A DNA stretch of 64,000 nucleotides from the NCBI GenBank assembly GCA_958298945.1, contig OY282606.1:87241696-87305695 (forward strand), written 5' to 3'. Position 1 is the first letter of the stretch, and every line of letters begins with the position of its first letter. Position numbers and translations under genes: made by a program. Source of the stretch: Atherix ibis. Its lineage: Eukaryota > Arthropoda > Insecta > Diptera > Athericidae. The notes under the pieces are model-generated. The model was not told the origin of the DNA, did no database searches, and was given only the letters and a program-made list of their open reading frames with translations. Below are positions 24,395 to 38,216 of the stretch, in pieces.

Positions 24395-27079
24395 CTATAA
24401 AAAGAAAATTTGCCAAATTATATTGTATTATCGAAAAAAAACTAAATAATAATAATAAAAATTAAATTAAAAAATAAACGATTATTATTATTAAAGAAAA
24501 ATTATTATTTAAAAACAAACATCTTTTCATTAATTTAATTTTGTTGTAAAAACAAAAATCTACCAATTAAATTAGCCGCCATATTTCAATGGTGTGTATT
24601 TTGGATTTTTTCCATTTAACCTCAAAATTATCATGTAATCTTTAGATTTTCATATAACTTCAAAAAAAAAAAAATTAAATATTTATGGTAACATTTTAAA
24701 TTTAATTTTGTTTCTTTTTTATTTTATTGACATAAACTCTTCAACAGATTTTCGAATAAATTTCTTATTTGCACAAATGAAGTTTAAGAAAGAAAACAAA
24801 ACGATAGATGCCTAAATAATAGCAAATAAATAATTTTTCATAAATAACTTTATTAAATTTTGATAAATGTTTTGATGGGCCTGAAATTGGGGGAGGGGGG
24901 GGGGGGTGAAAGGAGCTCGTGAAGTCCCGCAATTTTATCTTGCAATTGTTATTGGGTTTAAATAAGATTTTTTTTTTACAAAAAAAAATAGCCTATAAGG
25001 ATAATTTATTATGATTTTCCACGATAATTATAAATTATTGAACTGCAAGAACAATATTGGTTTTTTTGTTGATTATTACTTTTAAAGACTACTTACTTTA
25101 TTTCCTAAAAAAAGGCAAATACTCTTCAGTTAAGCATGTCACGATTATTTTGATTATTATTTTTTTTCGAACTGAAAACTTTACCTATTTAAGTGCATAT
25201 ATCAAAATTTTGATTTATAATTTATGAGTTGCTAAATAATATTTTGATAAAAATTGAACTGGAAAATTATACTGACTATAAATTTATAAAAAAAGGCAGA
25301 CAAATACTGATGGTAGTATAAGAAAACTCAATTAAAAAAGTCCGAAACTCATGGAGTTTTTTCGTCCTGATTCTCATGTAAACGCTAAAAGGCCGATTAT
25401 TTATAAAATGTGTTCGATGGTAAAATACAAAAAAAAATTCTATTATTTGTATTATACGTCCGTACATATATATTGTATATATATTGTGTGTAGGTACGTA
25501 TTCAGCTGAATTGCTGTTTAATCTACTTCTTCGAAAAAAAGCCTCTTAAAATTTACTTTCTATCGAAAAGAAACTTTATAAATTTGTTCAAATTTCTTAT
25601 TATATATTTTAGGTAATTTTTTTACTTCGTTACTTTTAAAAAAAGATATACAGAAAAAAAAACTATTAAAAGAATTTATTAAAGAGAAATAAATGGACTG
25701 TATTAAAGTTAAGTATTAAATGGTATCCATAGAACATAAAACACCGATTTTAGGGGCTGTGAAAACGATAAAAATAAACGAGCTTTCTATAAAGTTCATG
25801 GTGTGTTTTTTTTTTTTACTATTTTCCGAGAAATGGAAAAATCGGCAAAGTTATAAAGGTAAATGATACAAGTATCTTCAGGTTCGAATAGTTTTTGTTT
25901 TCATTTAATTCTCTTTCATTTTATGTGTTCGATTTTTATTCTCACAAAACATTTAAACTTAGTATTTCAGGTTTTTCTTTATAATTTCTTTTCATTTCTT
26001 ATGTTACATTTTATCTAACATTACATTGGAAAAACATATATTCGATAAATACGCGTACATCCTTTTTTTTTATACGTAAAAGAAATAAAACTTCTAATAA
26101 GTAAGTTGACATAAAATTAAATTGATTAAATTAATGAAAAGAGTTTTTGTTTCCGATTTTAAAACAATTAAATAAATAAAATAAATGCTCTCCTTGATAT
26201 ATTATTTGTTAGTTAATTAAATTTATGTAAAAAAAATTTGCGAAAGAAAACCACTGATGGCGACATAATTTAACAAGACTTTCATCAACTTTGAAAATAT
26301 TCGATGAATTAATGATTTTCTTTTGTATGCAAATGTATACGTGTATGTGTAAAATATAATAATTTTTAAAAGTCAATTCTAATTATGTAGTGTGAAAAAT
26401 TTTCATGGAATTCTTTTTTGAGAAAAAAACCTCAAAACCGCCATATTTGACTAAAAGTTACAAAAACCTCAAAGTTTTTTGTATTTTAATAAATCTTAAT
26501 AATTGATATAGAAAAGAAGAATTTTTAAAGAACAAACTTATCGTTTATCAAGACAAAATGATGAGTTTTTTTTTTATTTAAGTAGAAAAGTTTTCTTTGC
26601 GTGCAAAAAGTTTACAAAGTTTATCAATGAAGCTTAAATGCGTCGTCGAGTATATAAATATGTATTATTATCAAATTTTAAGAAAGAAATAAATTACGTT
26701 CAAAAGAAATATTTTCTAATTTTGCAAAATGCAACTGAAAACTTTAAACAAACTTTGGAAGATAAGAATTTCTTTAAGTTTGGAAATTATTAAAATTTCT
26801 TAAAATCATGTAGATCGTTGATTAAAACCATGTAGATAATCGATTGAAAAATAATCAATTCATATTATCAGAGTGAAAATAAATGAAATTCTATTTCGAT
26901 TCGAATAATAATTATAATAATACGGGGACTGAATGATTAATACCTGGCTTCGGCAAGATATGATGCTGTTACTATTAAAACAACTCTAGTTTTGGTAAAT
27001 ATAACCTTTTACAAGAATTCTGACAAACTTTCAAGCAGCTGCGTCATTTTGTTTGTGAGTAACACTTATTTAAAATGAA
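24395..27079. other. Intron part
   Basis: AT-rich intronic DNA. No gene supported; short open frames are low complexity. Confidence 0.65.
24889..24908. repeat. G-rich homopolymer tract
   Basis: GGGGGAGGGGGGGGGGGG on the plus strand, so a C tract in the Rbfox transcript. Stands out in a region with very few G runs. Confidence 0.85.
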
Positions 27080-27720
27080 CAACTTTTGTGATTTTATTAC
27101 AATGGGAAAAAATCGAATATCGAACAGTGATAAAATATTGGTTTTTAAAAAAGAAAACGAATGATAAGGTAACAGTGCAACTCAGAGAGGTTTATGGGGA
27201 CTCTGCACCTTCATTATCGATCATAAAATATTGGACAGTTGAGTTTAAACGCGGTCGTACAAACATTTTTGATATATAGTGTGAAAAAATGATTAATAAA
27301 ATCCATGATATTGCTTTGAGAGACATGAGATAGTTGACATAGTTAAAATTTTAAAAGAACATGTAGTGAACATCTTATATGAAAATTTGAGAAAGCTATC
27401 GGCGAGTTTAATCAAAAAACTGTTCGTGGAACAATCTCAATGAAAAGTTTAGACATTTTTAAGGATATTGAAATGCATTTTTTCGCCGTTCATAACTGTT
27501 GATTAAACATGCGTTCACCATTACACAACAGAACCCAAAATTCAGTTAAACAATGGACTTTTACGACCCAGCGTGCATCAAAAACGGTTCTATCGGCAGA
27601 AAAGGTTATGGCTACTGTTTTTTGGAACGTACATGCTATAATCTTCATCGACTGTCTTGAAAAAAAGGACAATATTATTCGGTAGTTTTATAAATAAAAA
27701 AAAAATTATTTTCTTGTCAA
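27080..27720 (+). pseudogene. mariner transposase relic (HTH domain plus core debris)
   Basis: Plus strand. The N-terminus is well preserved: EKIEYRTVIKYWFLKKKTND, then VYGDSAPSLSIIKYWTVEFK and RGRTNIFD, the paired-type helix-turn-helix region of mariner transposases. Downstream, MINKIHDIALRDMR and later ITVD followed by a stop and VHHYTTEPKIQLNN mark the region of the first catalytic Asp (TVDETWIHHYTPE in intact relatives). Stops, frameshifts and a deletion of the C-terminal half make it inactive. Different family from the TTTGACAGCTGTCAAA copies. Confidence 0.8.
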
Positions 27721-29422
27721 GGCCAGGTAATAATCATACAACCTTTTTTATAGCAGTAATATTAAAAAATTGTTTTATGTCACCATTAATAGGATTTTCA
27801 TAACAAAAGTAATTGTTTCTTAGTTAATATTTTTAATTTTTTTTTGTTTAATATGAAATCATCATGCACAAAAATACTCTCTTATTTGTTTTATTAAATA
27901 AAACTTTGTTAATAAATTATATTAAAAAAAAACTCAACCGGAAAAATTTTAGTTTATTTATTATAAATAAAAAATAAGCTATTTTAAGAAAATAGTTAAG
28001 TAGTTTTTTTTTTGTTTGGTTACTTTTTTTTATTTTGATTTCAAATCAAAAGTATATCATGCAAATAGACATGTTTTATTATTAATTAATAGAAAAATAT
28101 TTTTTAATTTACAATCAATCATTCAATCAATCATTTAACTATTAATAGAGGCGAGGCAATCAATTGTATTAGATTGAAATTTTGTATTGAAAAAAAAAAT
28201 GTTGTTAATTATATTCAAAGACTGAAAAGTTGATAATTACATATCAACACTGAGAGCTGTATATAAATACACAAATCATTAGTTATAGTACGAAATTTTA
28301 TTAATTTTTTAAACTATTAAAAAAATTTACATATATGCTCTCTCAAACTACATACACATACTTGTTTGTGTAAATGTTTTTTTTTTTTTGGATTATTGAT
28401 CCATTCAGTTTAATTGGAGATTATTAGAAAAAAATATTCTCAAAATGCATTTTGTTATTCTAGTTCTAATTTTTTTTTCAGTTGTTAATGTCAAATTATT
28501 TAATATAATTTTTATTTATTTATTTATTAATTCACTCTAAACATTTAACATAAAATAAAAACTTTATAGAAAAATACCATTTCAGGCAATCAATGTTGCA
28601 AAGTAAAATTTCTATTTGATAAAAATTTTTCGTCCTTTTTGTAAACTTTCATCTCTTAACTATATTAATATATATTTGTTTGTAAAAAAATTAACCATAT
28701 AAATAAAATTAAAAAAATAATTACTTTTGTACAATTTTAAAAACAAATAATTTGTTAAGATTTTTTGTTGTTGCTTTTGGCATTATTATTTGTGCATAAT
28801 TAATTTTTTTATACTACCTTCTAAAATAATACTGTAGGTATAATGATAGTACAAATAAATTGTATATTGTTAAAGAAAAAAATTAAAATAAAAATTTAAA
28901 AAAATTATATGAATGAACATAGAAGTCTGAGTTTTTGTGTAAATCGTTTAAACAAAATATTACTTATAATGATGACTAATTTATATTTGATCTTTTAAGT
29001 TAAGTTAAATTTAAAACACTATAAAAGATAATAGATATAGTTTTTGATAGTGATCTTAAACAATAACAAATTGATGAGAATATAGTTTTAAAAATACAAA
29101 TTATATAAGATTAGATGATAAGCAAAATTGCTGAAAGATTTTTTCCCAAGTTATAATATGGGCAATTTTATGAAATCACACAACAGACATTTTTTTAATG
29201 CTTTTGCAAATCTTTTTTTTGTTAAAAACTATAGAATAAAATGGTTTTCTTTTAAAAAAACAAACAAAAAAAATATAAATTTTATTCCTTGTATATTTTT
29301 GAGAATAAATTCTGGTACATACACGTAGGATATTTTAATGACACCTTATATGATTGACAATAAAGAAAACTAGATTGTGTGCTTAATCAAAATTATATTT
29401 TTAAGTCCTTTTAAATAATAAC
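27721..29422. other. Intron part
   Basis: AT-rich intronic DNA, nothing else supported. Confidence 0.65.
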
Positions 29423-29960
29423 GGATTATCAATATCGTGTTTGGGAAAGTACAATTCTGCCATTTGACAGCTGTCAAAAAAATATGTCATCTAAGGTTGC
29501 ATTTGTTTAGTTTAAGATTTGCCATTTTATTTTCTTTAGTCATCGAAAAAACCCATAACAAACTGTAAAATTGTAAGGACCTACAAACAAGGTGATTTTT
29601 CCGTAGCCATTTTCAGTGGCTTTATAAAATTATGGTTGTTTTATTTTCATATGAAAAATTGCCGTATATAAGGATCTGAAAGCACACAAGTGACTGTGGT
29701 GCAGCCATTTTATCCGCGAAAAGTGACTGTCTAGTGTACATTATGGTCTCAAGAAGATGTCATTGACCAATAAATCTTTAAACTGTCAATTCGTATAATA
29801 ATTTGAAGATTTTAATCAGCATCACACGTGGTCTTAACAAAACCCAATACCGCAAATTTTGACTTGATGTCAAATAGAAAAGTTCCAAGGATGTGCTAAT
29901 TTTGAAATTGTTGATATCAATTTTTTTTTAAATTCCAATATTGTTTAATTTAACGCTGTG
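29423..29960 (+). mobile_element. mariner-like fragment, TTTGACAGCTGTCAAA family
   Basis: Left end GGATTATCAATATCGTGTTT with GGGAAAGTACAATTC and CATTTGACAGCTGTCAAA, followed by the family segments AAGGTTGCATTTG and AAGATTTGCCATTTTA. Internal debris includes AAGTGACTGTGGTGCAG and ATTTTAATCAGCATCACACG. A right terminus was not identified. Confidence 0.65.
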
Positions 29961-31613
29961 TGAACTTTTCAACTTGCAGGAATACACAAAAGACCGTGCT
30001 TATGATTCAAATCTCGCGGCTTGGAAACTTTTCGCAGAGAAGAGGCACTATTTAATTGAATCCTCAAACTTTAGACCATTTAAAAACCAACTTCCGGCAA
30101 TTAATTGATAGGTTACAGGTCGAAATATTTGAAAAAGTCATAAAAAAAATGAACTCAAAGATTAAATCCTTTAAGAAGTCTTGTTGTATGTCAACCATTA
30201 CGGTAAGATTCAGGCAATCTAATGAAATAAAAATTTCAATTTCTCATCGAAATCTGTGTCATATTAAACTATGCTCTTCGAAGCGCTATTTTGAATAATC
30301 ATTTATATATTTTTGAATATTCACATCATTACAATAACTTTTTTTTGTAAGCATCTGTGATATTTCATTCAACAAATACGATAAATAGCAAGAAAATTTC
30401 CAAAACAAAAGGGGTAATTTTTTTGATTATTTTAGATACGAATAAATCTTTTAAATTTGACACTTCCGGAAATGTAAGAAAACACTTCAGTAAAAAAAAA
30501 TATGGTTAATTTAAAAAAAATATGCCATGTCAACTAATTATCCTATAGTAGAAATTAATGAAGCATAATCTGTATGACTAAAGTTTGATAATAGACATAC
30601 TCGAATATCTTAAATCCTTTTCTAATGTAAAATTTTCAAATAAATTAACTTTATTGTATGAAAATTTGAAAAGGCTTGTCAACTTTTATGGAATTTTGAA
30701 TATACTACTAAAAAAAAACCAATAATTTGTTATTAACTACGTTAGCTAATTTAAGGCTTGAATAAAAAAACCAAATACCAATTTTTTTTTTAAATTAAAA
30801 CATGCCAGGTATTTCTTATAATTACATTATTTAAGATATTTTACTATATGGATTTTCTGTAAGATAAGCATTTAAATTATGGCATTTTATGTACTCACAG
30901 TCCTTAAATAAGGAAATTTGACTTAAATAGTTTTTATATTTTTTGATTATAAGTAAGAGAGTTTTTTTTTAAAGATTTTCCTTTTTTTTGCAAAATATAA
31001 ATGAAATAAATAAAAAACTAGATGAATAACAAAAATATTTGTTTTTGTGTGCCTATTTTTAAAAGAATTTAATTTCTATTCAAAAAGCACATAGAAATAT
31101 CTACAATAGCCGTTGACTTATGGACCTATTGATGTTAATTTTAATAATAATAATAATTTAAAAAAAAAATAATAATAATTTTATTTTGATACTTTCCGTG
31201 TGAAAACAGTATATATATATGTGTGTGTGTGTGTGTGGTTGCGAGTGTGCAATTGACTCATACACTATATTTTATTGATCAGATGTTTCTTTGTTGCTAT
31301 TGCAGACCAACCAAAAAAATATGTACTAGCAATTTCATTAATTTTTTTTCAATCAATTAACTTACTATGTATATATATTTATAAGATGCAATCTACTCAT
31401 ATAATCAAAATAATTATAAAAAAAAATGAAATGAAAATTAAATACAATAAAATATAAATTAAAATAATTAACAGAAAGAAAAACTAGAATAATTTTAAAT
31501 ATGTTCAATTATATGCATTAGAAAATTAAAAGTTAATTAATAAAAATAAAAACGATTATTTGGTTAATAAATTGTTAATTTTTTTGTTGTTGTTGTTATT
31601 GTTAATTACTTAC
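29961..31613. other. Intron part
   Basis: AT-rich, with an (TA)n(TG)n dinucleotide tract at 31210-31238. Short open frames are not supported. Confidence 0.65.
31210..31238. repeat. (TA)n(TG)n microsatellite
   Basis: TATATATATATG followed by about eight TG units. Confidence 0.85.
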
Positions 31614-31764
31614 GGCGTATATCCATGCAAAGCATTAGCTGCATTCGCTGCTGCAGCCAAAGGTGCTGGAAGTCTAGCAAAGGCAGCAGCGGCTGCAGCA
31701 GTTGCAGGAAATGCAGCTCTCGCTCGTCCTCTTTGTATGGCAACTCCACGTAGTGCTGCGGCTG
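31614..31764 (-). CDS. Rbfox1: Rbfox exon: LRGVAIQRGR and alanine-rich block
   Basis: Exon reading (A)AALRGVAIQRGRARAAF, then a polyalanine run, FARLPAPLAAAANAANALHG and YTP, with donor CGCC followed by GTAAGT and exit phase 2. LRGVAIQRGR corresponds to the LRGRGR block of vertebrate Rbfox, an arginine-rich stretch tied to nuclear localisation. The 5' boundary is ambiguous: three AG acceptors in the same frame allow starts at 31764, 31761 or 31755, which differ only in the number of alanines. The DNA before them on the transcript strand is poly-A rather than a pyrimidine tract. A plus-strand open frame across this stretch is an antisense shadow of the alanine codons. Confidence 0.9.
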
Positions 31765-32585
31765 CTTTTTTTTTATATATTTATTCAGTCATTTTTATTT
31801 TTATTTTTAACGTTCGAAAGTTTTAATCAATGCGTCAAAATTTTTTTTTTAAATTTATATTTGCATATTTTTTTAATTGATTTTGGTTTTTTTATTTTTA
31901 TTTCATCAGTTATCAGTTGCATATCGTTTAGCAGAGATGACAGAGCGATTGTTGCGATTTCACAATGATTTTAATTTTGTGTTTATTTTGGTATATCAAT
32001 CAAAATCAATCAATCAAGTTTTTGTTTTTTTTTTGAAATATTTTTGATTTTTTTTTTAGTCGTGCGTGTGAGATAAAAAAAAGAAAAAAAATTCATGCTG
32101 TTAGTTATTTTTATATAATATAAATATTTATGTAAACATTATATTTAAAAAAAAAATTATATTGTATAAGAGTAATTTATCCTATAGTAAATTTAAATTC
32201 TGTATAAAAATATTTATGTTGTATTCGATATAACTTATAGTCTATTATGGATAAATTTGGCTATGTCTAATTTTTTCATTTTCATATATTGAAAACATTT
32301 ATTGAATTTAAAAAAAAAGTAAATAATAATAATAATAATAATAAATATGTTCCATTCCATATTAACACAAAACAAATATTTCAACTACACTCAAAAATAA
32401 GGATCATAACAATAACATGGCATAGAACATTTCTTAAAACTAATAAAAACTACTCTGATTATTGTATTATTTATTTATGCTACTAAAAATTTCTTGAATT
32501 TATTTTTAATTTAAAAAAAAAAATGAATATATTTATGAGATATTTCTAATTTATAACTTTGAATATAACGGTTATAATTACAATT

Positions 32586-33385
32586 CCGGGTTATTCAATT
32601 CATGGTTTGGAAAGTACCGCTGTGTCATTTCTGACAGCTGTCAAATATATATGTCATTCAAGTAGGCGTTTTTTAAGGTTATGGTTTGTCATTTTATAAT
32701 AGAGGTCTTTTAATCATCGAACAATGTATTTCCGTTCAATTGACGTATAATTGACTAAACAGAAGTCGTTGTAAGGGCAAAAAGTGACTGTCTAGTGTGA
32801 ATTTCGGTCTAAAGGTTTCATTGGCCAGTATTTCTTTGGAAATGAAGTAGAAAAAACTATTACTTCATTTCCAAAGAAAGGCATCGAATGACTTTGGATT
32901 GGTGCTTACGGTTGTCGAGCAATTTTAAATATATTGTATTCCGGCAAAGTCATAATTTGCTTATTTGGTTATTAGTTTAGAGATCCGGAAAGTATAGCAA
33001 AAGATGAGGCTCATTTTTCACACGGCGGATAAGTTAATATGCAAAATTGTCACATATGGGGCTCTGTTGAAAAACCATATGTGACTGTGAAGAAGCTATT
33101 GTGTCTGGTGAACAGTTTGGTTTGATGATGTAATTGAAAATAAAGAAGGAGAAACCGTTACCGTTAATTCTGTATGAACTTTTTTTTTTTGTCTGAACTT
33201 GAAGATTTTAATGTGGATATTATTTTGTTTGAAAAAGATTTTGCCACAAGCCACACATAACGACAAAATATGGCTTTATTGCATGAAAAGTTTTGTAGGA
33301 AATTTAGTTAAGGGCACTTTTTCTTGCAAGACTACGTATGAAATCGTGTTTACGCAAAAAATACACATTTTTGAAAGCATTTAAA
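32586..33385 (+). mobile_element. mariner-like fragment, TTTGACAGCTGTCAAA family
   Basis: Left end GGGTTATTCAATTCATGGTT with TGGAAAGTACC and TCTGACAGCTGTCAAATAT. Plus-strand debris: KDEAHFSHGG (first catalytic Asp region), QNCHIWGSVEKPYVTVKKLL, and a LNLKILM/WFQQ-like region near 33195-33240. The middle part (32880-33120) is close to the copy at 40970-41200. Frame broken; right terminus not found. Confidence 0.7.
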
Positions 33386-35914
33386 AAAACAGTATCCGTT
33401 AAGGAATAATCGAATTATATCCACAAATATGCAAAAAATTCATTAAAAAATTACATTAAAAGATTCGAAGAAAAAGAAAAAAAAACCATAAAATATAAAT
33501 TGAAATAACCAAAAAAAATTGTTAAAAAGGATCAAGTCCTGCAAAAAGTCGCATGACTGCCATTCGAATGATGTTTAATTTCATGCATAATGAAAAGGTT
33601 CAGAAAATATAATGATATGAAATTTTCATCGATATATAAATTTTAAGTGTATTTTAAGTTATTTTAACATTTCCACAATATAAATTGAATAACTCTTTAT
33701 ATGAGAAAAAGGGTGGTTGAGAAATTATTGTTGAAGCCAATGCACAAAAAACCTTTTTTAAATTTAAGAAGAGTGCATCGTTTATAATTGAAAAAGTTTT
33801 TGAATTCAAAATGACATAATTTTTCAATTTATTTTTCAATAATAATAAAATATCATCATTATTATTATTATATTGCTGTGAAAAAATCAACAATTTAACA
33901 TTATTTTTAAATGAAATTTCACTATAAAATTTTAATAGGAAATTATTAAAAGTGAAATTTTTTTTCATATTCCTAGCAATTGAATTTTTTGCAAATGGTT
34001 TCGTTTGAATAATTTTCATATATATTTCCTGTGGAATAAACATAAATAAATAATTTTCATATAAATAGCCATTAATGTCACTACTCAAATTGATTGAAGA
34101 AGAAGAAAATTATTGATTTGCGGAAAAAAAGAACAGTTCTTATTACTCTTTTTTAATAATACTAGTTTGTTCCATTAAACCAGTAATTTATGATTTTTTT
34201 TTAAATGTATTCTATAATAAACAAAGTCATAAATTGGGAAAATATTTAAATTCATATCAATTCATATCGGTTTTGTAGATAGTTTTAGTGATTTTCTGTT
34301 AATAGGGAATACTTAAAAATTATTCAAAGTTCCAAATTTAGCAGAAAATAAAATATGTTCAAAATCAGAATAACAAATAATTTGCATATGTCAACACATT
34401 TTTTTTCCCGATAATTTTGATCAAAGTCGATAATGCAATACAATCACCATGACACACCATATATCTTTATCTTACTAAGATCTTATCTATTTTTTGAATT
34501 TAATATTAGAAGATTTTTAAACAGAATTCCATAATTATTTAATATGAACATTTGAATATATACTCGAAATTAACAGTTTTCTTGATTATCCAAATAGTCA
34601 ATAAGTAATTTTTACTAATTTCCATAATAAATTCGAAGCAATTATTGTAACATAAAATACAAATAGTTGCTTATTTATAAATTAATGAAGAAAGGGTGAA
34701 TGACAAATAAAATGTAAATAATTAAATAACTACTATTTCTGTGACTTGTTTTAAAAAGTTTATAACAAAAAACGACACGAAATTACAACGAAATTATTCA
34801 TTATTCTTATTTGCATATTATTTTATTCCTGCTTTCGATATAATTAAGTTTAAAGTATATAATTAATAAACTTAATTAAAGCAATTTATTTTGGATGATT
34901 ACATGATTAATTATGGAAGTACACTTTTCGAAATGCTTAATAATAACGTTGAGTTTAGAAAATATGTGTAAACAAAGTGAACGATATAACATAGAATGGT
35001 TTATTCTAAGGCAAAAACTCTTATTATTATAGATTTTATTTTATTTTCAATAAATTAAGAACGTTGACTTTAATCATTTTAATATTCTATTAACTTCCAC
35101 AGGGATATATTTACTTTAAAAGTAAATTAAATAAAAATTATTTTAAATATTTATTGTAAAAACTAACTTAATAGCAAAATAAGGAACCTATAAAAAAACA
35201 AACCAGAAATACTTAAATTCTAATAACATTTGAATTTTATAATAAAAAAAATATATTTTTTTTTTATATACAATATATGTGTATATAAAAAAAATAATTG
35301 TAGAAATAATAATAATAATAATCGACGGAAATATAACTTGCAGTAAATTTTTATAATTAATTATGAATCAACCTTTACATTTCTAAATTATTTATAATAT
35401 CAACATTTTTAATATCTACTAACAAAAAAAAAAACGTGAAACAAATTAGTTATTATGTATATCAATAAATACTAGTTGCATTTTATAACTTTTACATTCA
35501 TTATTGATAAAATTTAAATATTAAAGGAAATATTTAAAAAAAACTTATTGTTTAAATTATAAATATAGATAAAAGTTAAAAAGCCTTATTGCAGATGTCG
35601 CATGACTAGAACTGGTTGATATTAAAATGTCGAACGATTTTTGAATTGATATTACGGTTGTCGAATGACTGTAAATAGCTTTCATTTTGTAGTGCCATAT
35701 TAACAGAAATGATTTACTTCTCAGTGTTTAATGCTACTTAATTGAATTTATAATTCTGATGACCTGATTAAGTTACACGTTGGCGAGAACTAAAGGGAAA
35801 ACCTTAGCTAGTGACATAGCCAAGGTGTCCTCTTTAGTTGTCGTTAAATGCCTTGAATAGCACTAAAGGATATTTGACGATAGGATGTCATTAGCTATAT
35901 TCGACTACAAAATC
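33386..35914. other. Intron part
   Basis: AT-rich. The 144-codon minus-strand frame at 34088-33654 is low-complexity Asn/Lys/Phe codons and is not supported. A short block at 35597-35690 (GTCGCATGACT, ATTACGGTTGTCGAATGACT) is shared with the mariner-like copies at 32883 and 40970. Confidence 0.6.
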
Positions 35915-37065
35915 TGGGGATAAGAACTAAACAGTTTAGAGTTAAAGAATATACACTCTAATATTAAGGACTTTACAGTTGAGGGATAAAGAATATATGT
36001 TTCGAGGATAAAGAATATGGAGTCTGTGAATACTGTGAATAAAAAACTATACTGTTTAGAGTTTAAAACCAGAGTCCGTGACTAAAAACTACACAGTCTA
36101 TGGCTAAAGGCTTTACAGTCTAAGGTTAAAGACTATACAGTCCGGGGTTAAAGACTTTACAGTCTAAGGTTAAAGACTATACAGTCCGGGGTTAAAGACT
36201 ACACAGTCCTGAGTTAAAGACTGTACAGCCCTGGGTTAAAGAATACATAGTCCGGATTAAGGACTATACAGTCTAGGGTTAAAAGCTTTATAGTCTAAGG
36301 TTAAAGACTATACAGCCTATGGTTAAAAACTATACAGTCCGGGGTTATAGACTATACAGTCCGGGCTTAAAATACTATACAGTTCGGGGATTAGGACTAC
36401 ACAGTCGGGGGTAAAAGAATATATAGTCTTGGGTTAAAGACAATACGGTCCGGGGTAAAATACTATACAGTCTAGGGTTAAAGGCTATACAGTCCCGGGT
36501 AAGAGATCATACAGTCTAGGGTTAAAAAGTATGTAGTCTAGAGTTAAAGACTACACAGTACGGGGTTACAAGACTATACAGCCCGAGGCTAAAGACGATA
36601 CAGTCCTGGGATAAAGATTAAACAATCCGGGGATTAAGACTACACAGTAAGGGGTTAAAGACCCCGGATTAAGGCTACAAAGTGAGTGCAAAAAAAAATA
36701 CTATACAGTCCTGGGTTAAATACAATTCAGTCCGGGGTTAAATACTATACAGTCTAGGGTTAAAGGCTATACAGTCCTGGGTAAGAGCCCATACAGTCTA
36801 GGGTTAAAAAGTATGTACTCTAGAGTTAAAGACTACACAGTCCGGGGTTACAAGACTATACAGCCCGAGGCTAAAGACGATACAGTCCTGGGATAAAGAC
36901 TATACAATCCGGAGATTAAGGCTACACAGTCCGAGGTTAAAGACTATACAGTCCGGGGATTAAGGCTACATAGTCCAGTGTAGAGGCCATACAGTCGTGT
37001 GTTAAAAATTATACAGTCCTGAGTTAAAGACTACACAGTCTAGGATTAAAGACTATACACTCTGG
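35915..37065. repeat. Minisatellite of about 22-bp units
   Basis: About 50 degenerate tandem units of the form GGGTTAAAGACTATACAGTC plus CG or CT, 20-24 bp each. Each unit contains GACTATACAGTC, whose outer GACT/AGTC arms are palindromic. Within the array, 36461-36655 and 36743-36937 are about 95 percent identical over roughly 195 bp, giving a higher-order period of 282 bp. Left edge units are more diverged than central ones. It lies in the Rbfox intron between the exons at 31614 and 38217. Confidence 0.95.
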
Positions 37066-38216
37066 AGCGAAGTCACAAAAGTAATATGTCCGTCGACACC
37101 CACAATAAGGCCTTAAAATTTTGAAATTATTTGGTTTAAAAGAAAAAACAAACAAAAATAAAAACCAAAAAAATATATGCAACAGGACATAAAATGCAAC
37201 TACCAAAAAAATTTTCGTAACTATTTAAATATCCTTTTTGATTTATTTTGTAATAGTATATTTTAATTAACATTTTCAAAAGTTTCCTTTAATTTGACAA
37301 ATTCTTAATTTTATCAGGGTTTTTATTTTTTCTTCTCAAATTTCTAATTTATTTAATTAGTGATTAGTGTAAATCGTGCACAAACGACAAGGATAATAAA
37401 ATCATTCAAGCTTTTCAACAAAAAAAAAAAAAAATTGCATAGCATTTATGCATACAATAATAATAATAATAAAAATAATAATAAAAATATAGTTTCTTTT
37501 TCTTTTTTCCAACAAATGTGTAAATTGATTAGGTATACAAATAAAAACAACAACAAATGTAAACATAAATAATAACATAAGAGAAACAAAACCAAACATT
37601 AATAAATATACTTTTGTATATGTATGTATTGACAAAAACAAGAATACTAAAAAAAATAGAAAAAAATTTTTTTTATTATAATTTCAAACAACAAAATAAT
37701 AATCAATAGGTTATATATGATAGAATAGGTAAATGCTTTTTCTTTTGAAATAGTAATAGTATTATTAAGGAAGGTAAAGAAATAATTAAAAAAAAATAAT
37801 AAAAGAACTTTCAAAGCGTTCCTAATTTAAGTAAGTAAGAATATAGAAGCATCCAACGTGCCATTCTTGATAGAGGAAGAAACTCATTACAAGGACTATT
37901 TTATTACCGACGATAAATATTTATGTATCTAGCTAAATTTTTTTTTGTACATATATAGAGGTGAGTAATTTTTTGTTGTTGATTTTTTTATTCAATTTTT
38001 CTTAAACCCAATACAAAAAAAAACAGAGGGTATATATGGTATTTGATGCAAATCAAATAATAACAAACACATTCAAAAATGCTTTTGGTTTTAATACATA
38101 ATTTTTTTTTTATATCAGCAAAGTGCATACTTTAATATGAAACGAGCACAACAAAAAAAAATATAGAAACTTAGAAAGGATATAAAACATTGTAAATTTT
38201 TTTTTTTAAATTTTAC
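37066..38216. other. Intron part
   Basis: AT-rich DNA with AAT repeats (37455-37490). No supported gene. Confidence 0.65.

Noticed and set aside
31560..31826. Plus-strand 88-codon frame with alanine-rich translation
   Set aside because: It is the antisense of the alanine-rich Rbfox exon; GCA and GCT repeats read as alanine on both strands.
33654..34088. 144-codon minus-strand open frame
   Set aside because: Longest intronic frame, but made of Asn, Lys, Phe and Ile codons expected from AT-rich DNA, with no domain or codon signal.
35915..37065. CRISPR-like array
   Set aside because: Units are contiguous and degenerate with no unique spacers, in a eukaryotic intron; it is a minisatellite.
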